NCBI GenBank assembly: GCA_016209535.1
Contig: JACQVW010000601.1
Location: 1 to 41,027, forward strand
DNA: 41,027 nt
DNA from: Planctomycetota bacterium
GTDB taxonomy: Bacteria > Planctomycetota > UBA8108 > SXIK01
Direction: 5' to 3'
The notes beneath the pieces are model-generated. The model had not been told where the DNA came from, ran no database searches, and was given only the letters and a program-made list of their open reading frames with translations. Numbering within the stretch: position 1 is the first letter of the stretch; every line of letters starts with the position of its first letter. Made by a program: the position numbers and the translations under genes. Shown here piece by piece: positions 34,961 to 41,027 of the stretch.

Positions 34961-35444
34961 TCAGATCCGCCACGGGGCCCGGTTGGGCCGCGAGAGCATG
35001 GCGTTGGCCTCGGCGTCGTCCAGGAACCGCTCCGCCTTCGGGTCCCACCGCAGCTTCCTCCCGAGCACGTAGGCGATGTTCCCGAGGATGCACAAGGTGC
35101 AGACCGCGTGGCCCGCGTCGATGCACAGGATCGGGTCCTTGCGCTTCCTCACGCAGTCGATGAAGTCCTGCTCGTGGCCCGGGCTCCTGTACGGCTCGAC
35201 GCCGCCCGCGGGCGGCTCGTAGAGCATCGCCTTCTCCTCGGTGGTCGCAGATCGCGACGCAGGCGTCGCGGAAGTTGTTCAAGTGCCCGCGGCCCATGCC
35301 CCCCATGCCGATGTGCCCCGTGACGACGCGCTCCGATGGCGCCGCGGCGCCCAGGAAGCCCCGCGGGAAGAGGGCCGGCGCCGCGAGAACGCCGAGGCAC
35401 CGCCGGAGGAAGCGCCGCCGATCGATCGTGACGGGTCGGGCCAT
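34961..35444 (-). pseudogene. Gfo/Idh/MocA-family oxidoreductase lacking its middle
   Basis: ATG 35444 starts a Tat-type leader (IDRRRFLRRCLGVLAAPALF), then the opening of a Rossmann domain (VTGHIGMGGMGRGHLNNFRD, ACVAICD) characteristic of these secreted NAD(P)-dependent sugar or inositol oxidoreductases. After about 66 residues, near 35240, the sequence jumps frame to the normal C-terminus: GHEQDFIDCVRKRKDPILCI, CTLCILGNIAYVLGRKLRWD and ANAMLSRPNRAPWRI, stop at 34961. Intact members are about 400-450 residues; here only about 160 remain, so some 800-900 bases of the middle, including the substrate domain, are absent. It should be inactive if the sequence is correct. A misassembly could produce the same picture. 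It lies between the sigma-fusion gene and the URO-D gene. Confidence 0.75.
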
Positions 35445-35536
35445 GGCCCACTCACGTCTAACGGCAGCCTGGCCTCGCGGACCGTGCTCGAAGTCACGGG
35501 TGGAGTCCGCGGGGCGGCCCGGAGCAGCGAGAGCGC

Positions 35537-38500
35537 TCACTCTCCCGCCGGCACCTGCAGGTCGCGCTCGAGGTCGCCCTCGATCTCGAGCGGCTCGAGG
35601 GGCGAGCTCTTCCCGGCCTGCCCGGAGATCTCCACGCGGTACCTCCCGGGCTCGAGGCCGAGGAAGTGGAACCGGCCGCCGTGCTCGGCGGTGACCGTGG
35701 CGGCAAGCTCCGCGTAGGGCCACTCGAAGTCGGGCCGGAGGGTGAGCCGGGCGCGGTCGAGGGGCTTCCCGTCGGGCCCCAGCAGGCGGCCCTGGAAGGC
35801 GTGCGGCCCCAGGCCGGCGCCGAAGTCGATCCCCTGCTCGGCTCCCGCCTGGATGCGGAGCGGCCTCTGGATGCTGAGCCCGGCGGTGCGCTTGCCCGGG
35901 GTCTCGCGCCAGTGCTCCAGGACGTACTCTCCGGCCGTAAGGTCCTCGACGCGGAAGCGGCCCCCGGCGTCCCGGTCGAGGTTCCCGATCCACTCCCTGG
36001 CGGACTCGCCGCCGCCCCGCCTCCTGTAGAGGACGAGGAAGCCCCGGTTCGATGGCCTCCCGTCCTCGAAGAGCACCCCGCTCAGGGCACCCCCCGGCTC
36101 GAGGGCCACCTGCAGCCTACCCGAAGCGTCGATGAGCCCTTGCCACGCCGCGGGAGACAGCGCCAGCCGCGCGTAGCCGGGCCGGTGGACGAAGAGCGTC
36201 CCCGGCTCACCCTCGCGCACGCGGAACGCGCCGTCGGGCCCGGTCCGGAGCTCCTGGCGGTCGGGCATCTTCCGGAAGGAGCCCTCGTCCCAGGCCAGGT
36301 CGCCCGGCTCCCAGGCCCCGAAGACCACCCGCGCCCCTGCCAGGGGCGCCCCGCTCGCTCCGTCCACGACGGTCCCGTCGATGGATCGACCTCGGGTGAT
36401 CTTCACGTCGTGGACGGGGGCTCGCTCCTCGGGCTCCGCCGCGAGGTCGCGGACCCACTTCGGGATGTACCCCTCCGCCTCCACGAGGAGCTCGATCGGA
36501 CCCTGATCCAGCCTCTCGAGCTCGAAGCGGCCCTCGGCGGAGTTGAAGTGCTCGCCGGGGTCGCTGCGGTGGTAGTCGTAGTAGCCGACGCCCTTCTTGA
36601 GCTTCACCCCGAAGACCGCGACCGGCTCTCCCGTCTCGCGGTCGAGGACGCGCCCGCGGATGACGCCCCAGCGCAGGAGGCGGAGCGTCACGCACCGGTC
36701 CACATCCAGCTCCGGGTGGTAGTTGTTCGCCCAGTCCCCGCCCGGCGGCCCCTTGAGCCGGAGCGCCGTCGTGGGGCCCGAGAGGTCCCGCAAGGCGAAG
36801 CGCCCGGCCGCATCGGTCCGGGCCCCCCGGATGTTGCCGGGGTGCAGCGGCGTATTGCGGAGCAGGTAGATCGTGGGCATGGCGCGCACCTCCGCGCCCT
36901 CCACCGGCCGCCCGCCCTCGTCCACCACCTCGCCCTCGAGCCACCGCCCCGCCGCCAACGCGAAGTCCACGCGGGCCGGCTCCTCCTCCGTCCCGGGGCG
37001 CACGCCTTCCCGGACGGCCGGCGCGAAGCCCGCTCCGGAGGCGCTCACCGCGCACCAGTCCTGCTCTCGAGGGAAGACGAGGCGATACGAGCCGTCGCGG
37101 GCGGTCTGCGTGACCGCGCGCCCCTTGTGCTCGCCGTGCGAGTGGATCCACTGCACGTGGATCCTCTCGAGGGGCGCTCCTCCGGGCCCGGTCACGCGCC
37201 CCTCCACCACGGCGTCTCCGCCCGGCCGCTCCTCCATCACGATCGAGAGCTCCGAGCGGTCCCGATCGGGCTCGATCTCGTAGTCGCGGGTCCAGACCTC
37301 GTGGTACCCCGGCTTCCGGGCGTTGACCTGCTGCTTCCGCCTCCGGCCGATCCCGCCGAGGAGCGCCTTCCCGTCCCGATCGGTGAGGCGCGTGTACACC
37401 TCTCCGTGGACGTAGCCCCCGTTGGGCTGCGCGGGGGTCACCTGAACGCCCTCCAGGGCCTTGCCCTCGGAGTCCACCACGGTGACCAGGAGCTCGACCG
37501 CCCGCTCGAGCCGGAAGTCCTGGAGGAACTCTCCGCCCTCGTCCACGCGCGCCCGCGCGTGCTCCTCGGCGTAGCCCTCCGCCGCCGCGATCAGGTAGTG
37601 CTCCCCGGCGGGGAGCCCTTCGAGGCGGTACGCGCCGTCTTCGCCCGCCGCCGCCTTCGCGTCCGAGCCACGCACGCGGACCTCGGCGCCCGGGACGGGA
37701 TCGCCCGTCTCGGCGTCGCCGACGAGCCCCGCGAGGACCGCGCTGCCCTCGGGCGTCGAGGTCTCGGAGGCGTCCTTCTCGGCGTCCTCGGCCTCCTCGG
37801 CCTTGGTCCCCACGGGGCCCGCGTCGGCCGGGGGAAGGGGCGCCGGAGGGACGGGGGCCGCGACGCGGACGGCGGCGAGCCCGGCATCCGGGCGCGCCGC
37901 GGCCGGCTCCTCCCTGCGCGGCCGCCCGAAGTGGACGGCGAGCCCCAGGAGGACGAGGAGCGAGAGCAACGAGGCGGTGGCGATGGTCTTGAGCTTCATG
38001 ACGGCGACTCCTGACAGGACCCAGCGAGCCGCCATGAGGACGGAGGAGCCGGTCCCGGCCTCCGCGCCGGGGCCGGCGGCGGAGGCCAGCCCCGCGGCCT
38101 CCGCGCCCCGTTCCGCCCACAAGAGCGGCGCGAGGGCCGCGCACCAGGCCGCGCGGCCGCCGTGGAGCCGGTCCAGGCGCTCGCGGAGGCGCTCGACCGC
38201 CTTCCGCACGCGCCAGCGCGCGGTGGTCGCGTCGATCCCCTGCCGCCTGGCGATCTCCTCCGCGCTCCAGCCCTCGAAGTAGCGGAGGAGGACCGCCGAG
38301 CGGTACGGCTCCTCCAGGGCCAGCACGAGGTCCACCACTTGCCCGTGGAGCTCGACGCGCTCGAGCAAGTCCGCGGGCGTGGCGTCGGACCTCTCGGGCC
38401 GGGCCGCGGCCCGCTCCCGGCGCTCGCGGCTCCGCTCCTCCCGGCGCGCCCGGAAGGCGAGCCGGCTCAGGACCGTGCGCAGCCAGGCGCCCAGGGCCCC

Positions 38501-38665
38501 GGCCTGGCGAGGCGGCCGCTCCATGGCGCGCAGGAGCGACTCCTGGACGAGGTCCTCGGCCAAGGCCTCGTCGGCGACGAGGCTCCGCGCCAGGGACCGC
38601 ATCCAGCCCGTGTGGGCAAGGAGATCGGCGACGGGGATGTCCCTTCCGTCCTTCATGGGGTCCAT
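35537..38665 (-). CDS. ECF-type sigma factor fused to a transmembrane helix and carboxypeptidase-regulatory-like repeats
   Basis: One 1042-residue open frame. Residues 13-80 are sigma region 2 (MRSLARSLVADEALAEDLVQ and ESLLRAME) and 103-165 are region 4 with its helix-turn-helix (YRSAVLLRYFEGWSAEEIAR and RQGIDATTARWRVRKAVERL). A linker leads to one transmembrane helix, ATASLLSLLVLLGLAVHFG (229-247). The rest, about 250-1042, is extracytoplasmic and contains several CarboxypepD_reg-like beta-sandwiches, for example VPGAEVRVRGSDAKAAAGED, AVVEGRVTGPGGAPLERIHV, VDEGGRPVEGAEVRA and RGRVLDRETGEPVAVFGVKL. Known sigma-extension proteins of Planctomycetota suggest the outside part controls or senses for the sigma part; the signal is unknown. 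ATG 38665 has a weak ribosome binding site. An internal ATG at 37999 with CAGGAG eight bases ahead could give the membrane part alone. Confidence 0.85.
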   Translation of the reverse strand: MDPMKDGRDIPVADLLAHTGWMRSLARSLVADEALAEDLVQESLLRAMERPPRQAGALGAWLRTVLSRLAFRARREERSRERRERAAARPERSDATPADLLERVELHGQVVDLVLALEEPYRSAVLLRYFEGWSAEEIARRQGIDATTARWRVRKAVERLRERLDRLHGGRAAWCAALAPLLWAERGAEAAGLASAAGPGAEAGTGSSVLMAARWVLSGVAVMKLKTIATASLLSLLVLLGLAVHFGRPRREEPAAARPDAGLAAVRVAAPVPPAPLPPADAGPVGTKAEEAEDAEKDASETSTPEGSAVLAGLVGDAETGDPVPGAEVRVRGSDAKAAAGEDGAYRLEGLPAGEHYLIAAAEGYAEEHARARVDEGGEFLQDFRLERAVELLVTVVDSEGKALEGVQVTPAQPNGGYVHGEVYTRLTDRDGKALLGGIGRRRKQQVNARKPGYHEVWTRDYEIEPDRDRSELSIVMEERPGGDAVVEGRVTGPGGAPLERIHVQWIHSHGEHKGRAVTQTARDGSYRLVFPREQDWCAVSASGAGFAPAVREGVRPGTEEEPARVDFALAAGRWLEGEVVDEGGRPVEGAEVRAMPTIYLLRNTPLHPGNIRGARTDAAGRFALRDLSGPTTALRLKGPPGGDWANNYHPELDVDRCVTLRLLRWGVIRGRVLDRETGEPVAVFGVKLKKGVGYYDYHRSDPGEHFNSAEGRFELERLDQGPIELLVEAEGYIPKWVRDLAAEPEERAPVHDVKITRGRSIDGTVVDGASGAPLAGARVVFGAWEPGDLAWDEGSFRKMPDRQELRTGPDGAFRVREGEPGTLFVHRPGYARLALSPAAWQGLIDASGRLQVALEPGGALSGVLFEDGRPSNRGFLVLYRRRGGGESAREWIGNLDRDAGGRFRVEDLTAGEYVLEHWRETPGKRTAGLSIQRPLRIQAGAEQGIDFGAGLGPHAFQGRLLGPDGKPLDRARLTLRPDFEWPYAELAATVTAEHGGRFHFLGLEPGRYRVEISGQAGKSSPLEPLEIEGDLERDLQVPAGE
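38008..38013 (-). promoter_or_regulatory. Candidate internal ribosome binding site CAGGAG
   Basis: CAGGAG stands eight bases before an in-frame ATG (37999, residue 223), just ahead of the transmembrane helix of the sigma fusion. It is stronger than the site before the full-length start, so a shorter product without the sigma domain is possible. Confidence 0.4.
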
Positions 38666-38836
38666 TTTCGTACGTCCACCCGATGAGAGCGAGCGGCCGG
38701 CGGCCGCGAGAAGGGATTCCGGCCGCGGGGCCGCGGGGCTGGGACCGAGCACGCAAGGAAGATGTGGGCGCAAAGGCCGGTTTTCAGTAGGATTGGGCGT
38801 TGGGTCAGGTACTTCACACCCCCACGGGAGGGTCCC
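38666..38836. other. Divergent promoter region of sigma fusion and secreted dockerin-like gene
   Basis: The 171-base gap contains a somewhat AT-richer patch (ggttttcagtaggattggg, about 38782-38800) that may be a plus-strand promoter. No certain ECF-type -35/-10 pair could be called. Confidence 0.35.
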
Positions 38837-41027
38837 ATGCACGCCTGCGAGAACCGTCCGCTCCGCCGCTCTGCCGCCGTCGCCGTCACGGGCTTGTTCT
38901 TGGCCGCCGCCGCGCGCGCCCAGGACGCTCCGTTCCTCAGCTACGACTTCGAGGACGAGGGCGGCCTCGATGACTTCCTCAACCCCACGCAGATCAGCTT
39001 CTGTGCCGGCGGGATCATCCCCACCGGGGCGGGGACGATCGACTCGGGCGAGCTCCTCATCACGAACGACGGCACCCTCGGCATAGGTGCGGTCGTCCTG
39101 CGGCCCGACGTGGTCGAGAGCCAGTTCCCCGACGGTCCGCGCAACTACGCCGTCAGGTTGAGGGTCAACCTGGAGAGCGTGAACGAGCTCCTCGTCTACA
39201 TGCGAACGAGGATCGGGATCGACGAGGCCGCGGGACAGATCGACTCGATGCTCGAGCGGGGCTACCCGGTCGTGGTCATCCCGCAGAACTTGGATCCCGA
39301 GCTCGTGAACGGCGTCCTGGCCATCGCGGAGTTCACCGGCTGCCACACCCTCATACCGCACACCGAATGGCCCGGATCGGCCGGCACCGGTTTCGCGCGC
39401 GCCGACCCCGGCGTGCCCATCGCCCCGGGCGACTGGTACTGGCTCGAGATCTCCTCCCAGGGAGATGACGACGCCGGCCCCATCCTCCTGAACGCGAAGC
39501 TGTGGGCCGATGGCGATGACCCGCCGTCGAGCCCGCAGCTCACCATCTTCGACCGCGACGGGCTCAACCTCGACGACCCGACTCGCGATCCCGCGACGGA
39601 GGTGCAGCTCCTGCTCGGGACCTCCTACGACTTCGGCCAGCAGCCCGGCGCCACCTGCCGCGTCGACGACATCACCTTCACGCAGCTCAAGGGCTGCGAC
39701 ACGGCCCCCGCCAAGGCCGCCAGGACGCTCTGGGGCGACACCACCGTGGCACAAGGCTCCGAGGTCTCCATCTACACCGCGGGCACGCAATACGACGTGT
39801 CCATCGCCCTCTCGGACCTCCGGGCGGCCGGCGCCTGCGCCTCGCCCTCGGTCGTGACCGTGACCGAGACGCTGCCCACCGGGTGGACGGCGAGCCGCGT
39901 CACCGGCGGCGGCGTGCCGCGCGGCAACGTGATCACCTGGACCGTCAACGTCGCCGCAGGCCCTCCTGCGGAGCCCCTCAAGTACAGGGCGAAGGCCGCC
40001 GGGGCGGGCCTCGTCAACTTCCAGGGCGAGCTGGGCGAGCCTGGCAGCACGTTCAAGTTTGTCGTGGAGGGCCCGAACCTCGTGGCGGATGAGGCCGTGG
40101 TCGCCCCCGTGAGCGACTTCGGCAGCATCCAGCACTGGCTGATCCTGGGGCCGTTCACGCGACAGGTCGGGGGTGCGGCGCCCGGCGACGATCAGATCGT
40201 CCGCGACTACCTGACCGACGGCGCCGTCACGGAAGCCGACATCCTTCCGGAGGCGGGCGACGCGATCGAGCCCGACTACGGCGGCGAGGCGGCCTCGACG
40301 GGCCTCGCGGCGAACGTCTTCGGGCGCAACCCGCTCGACGTCCCCACCTGGATCGCGTGGCGCGACTTCGACGATGCCGACGACCGGATCGATTTCGAGG
40401 CCGTCTACGGCGACGTGGACGAGGTCATGTGCTACGCGGTCACGTACCTCGACGTCTCGGAGGACACCGTCGTCAACTTCGGCGTCTCGAGCGACGACTC
40501 CGTCCAGATCCTCCTCGACGGGGAGGAGCTCCACAAGCACAACGTCCCCCGCGGCGCCCTCGGGCGCAGCTACCAAGACACGCCGTTCGGGTTCCCCAAC
40601 CTGGAGAACGTGTCCCTCTCGAAGGGCCAGCACGTCCTCCTGGTCAAGGTCTTCGAAGGCGGCGGCGAGCACAACTTCCGCGTGGGGTTCCTCGACGAGG
40701 CCGGCGTCGGGATCCCCGGGGGGACCGGCGAGGTCTCCATCTCCCTCACGCCGGCGGAGGTCGTGAAGGAGGACTGCACGAACGGCGGGGACGACGACGG
40801 CGACGGCAAGGCCGACTGCGCCGACCCGGACTGCGCCACGTTCCCGGCCTGCCTGCTGCCGAAGTTCGTCCGCGGCGACGTGGACTCGAGCGGCGTGATC
40901 AACCTCACCGACGGCCTCCGCGTCCTCCTCTTCCTCTTCCAGGCCGGAGCGCGGCCGGAGTGCATGGACGCCGGCGACTCCGACGACTCGGGCGGCGTGC
41001 AGCAGACGATCACCGATGCGATCGCCA
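38837..41027 (+). CDS. Large secreted protein with PA14-like and dockerin-like segments, 3'-partial
   Basis: The frame from ATG 38837 is open to the window edge (730 codons). A signal peptide (VAVTGLFLAAAARAQ) precedes a beta-sandwich region starting FLSYDFEDEGGLDDFLNPTQ, which resembles lectin-like or laminin-G-like folds. A later block, VNFGVSSDDSVQILLDGEEL then KGQHVLLVKVFEGGGEHNFR (about 550-625), is PA14-like, a carbohydrate-binding module. A Cys-containing Asp-rich motif, CTNGGDDDGDGKADCADPDC, comes at about 647-666. A first dockerin-like loop, DVDSSGVINLTD, is clear; the second, DSDDSGG then VQQTITDAI, carries about two extra residues against consensus. GGGAGG lies shortly before the ATG. 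It diverges from the sigma-fusion gene with a 171-base shared intergenic region, so regulation by that sigma factor is conceivable but unproven. Confidence 0.8.
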   Translation, partial: MHACENRPLRRSAAVAVTGLFLAAAARAQDAPFLSYDFEDEGGLDDFLNPTQISFCAGGIIPTGAGTIDSGELLITNDGTLGIGAVVLRPDVVESQFPDGPRNYAVRLRVNLESVNELLVYMRTRIGIDEAAGQIDSMLERGYPVVVIPQNLDPELVNGVLAIAEFTGCHTLIPHTEWPGSAGTGFARADPGVPIAPGDWYWLEISSQGDDDAGPILLNAKLWADGDDPPSSPQLTIFDRDGLNLDDPTRDPATEVQLLLGTSYDFGQQPGATCRVDDITFTQLKGCDTAPAKAARTLWGDTTVAQGSEVSIYTAGTQYDVSIALSDLRAAGACASPSVVTVTETLPTGWTASRVTGGGVPRGNVITWTVNVAAGPPAEPLKYRAKAAGAGLVNFQGELGEPGSTFKFVVEGPNLVADEAVVAPVSDFGSIQHWLILGPFTRQVGGAAPGDDQIVRDYLTDGAVTEADILPEAGDAIEPDYGGEAASTGLAANVFGRNPLDVPTWIAWRDFDDADDRIDFEAVYGDVDEVMCYAVTYLDVSEDTVVNFGVSSDDSVQILLDGEELHKHNVPRGALGRSYQDTPFGFPNLENVSLSKGQHVLLVKVFEGGGEHNFRVGFLDEAGVGIPGGTGEVSISLTPAEVVKEDCTNGGDDDGDGKADCADPDCATFPACLLPKFVRGDVDSSGVINLTDGLRVLLFLFQAGARPECMDAGDSDDSGGVQQTITDAIA

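Noticed and set aside
35666-38014. A 782-codon plus-strand open frame
   Set aside because: Antisense shadow of the sigma-fusion gene, with no recognisable motif.
38666-40672. Upstream extension of the sigma-fusion frame on the minus strand
   Set aside because: It runs antisense through the signal peptide and domains of the divergent secreted protein; sigma region 2 begins just after ATG 38665.

Overview
The window is very GC-rich, roughly 70% by eye, with dense short-spaced bacterial genes. Several traits point to an uncultured Planctomycetota-like bacterium: secreted proteins ending in dockerin-like calcium-binding repeats, an ECF-type sigma factor fused to a transmembrane and carboxypeptidase-regulatory-like extension, Tat-exported Gfo/Idh/MocA-type oxidoreductases and large secreted glycoside-hydrolase-like proteins. 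This assignment is inference; Acidobacteriota or Myxococcota relatives are not excluded.

Layout. 1-4.5 kb (minus): a partial hydrolase-like gene with a frame break and a secreted dockerin-like protein. 4.6-7 kb: a flavodoxin-fold quinone reductase, an orphan Phd/YefM antitoxin and a secreted beta-helix protein. 7-12 kb (minus): an operon of a DUF2339-like gene (frame-broken), a DUF2339 gene and a DUF3999-like gene. 12.5-15.8 kb (plus): a bifunctional trehalose-6-phosphate synthase/phosphatase and an MscS-type channel, a plausible osmotic-stress operon. 15.9-19.3 kb (minus): a 1134-residue secreted hydrolase-like protein. 19.4-20.4 kb (plus): a truncated PIN toxin and a RelE/ParE-Phd toxin-antitoxin pair. 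20.4-23.1 kb (minus): an ABC-2 transporter of one ATPase and two permeases. 23.2-27.1 kb (minus): two secreted beta-propeller proteins, one with EF-hands and a dockerin-like tail. 27.3-30.4 kb (minus): a Tat-leader two-domain hydrolase with a frame break. 30.6-32.4 kb (plus): a sodium:solute symporter. 32.7-33.7 kb (plus): a secreted Lys/Pro-rich protein. 33.7-35.4 kb (minus): a URO-D/methyltransferase-fold enzyme and a Gfo/Idh/MocA gene lacking its middle. 35.5-38.7 kb (minus): the sigma-factor fusion. 38.8 kb to the end (plus): a large secreted PA14-like/dockerin-like protein cut by the window edge.

Themes. The genes largely concern handling of extracellular polymers and the cell surface: at least three hydrolase-like proteins, a symporter, sugar-oxidoreductase fragments and secreted scaffold-like proteins, together with osmoprotection and two toxin-antitoxin remnants or modules. 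Four genes carry a reading-frame break or internal loss (near 1.3, 10.9, 30.27 and 35.24 kb). The window alone cannot say whether these are assembly errors or real decay. No rRNA, tRNA, CRISPR array, insertion sequence or complete prophage was recognised.
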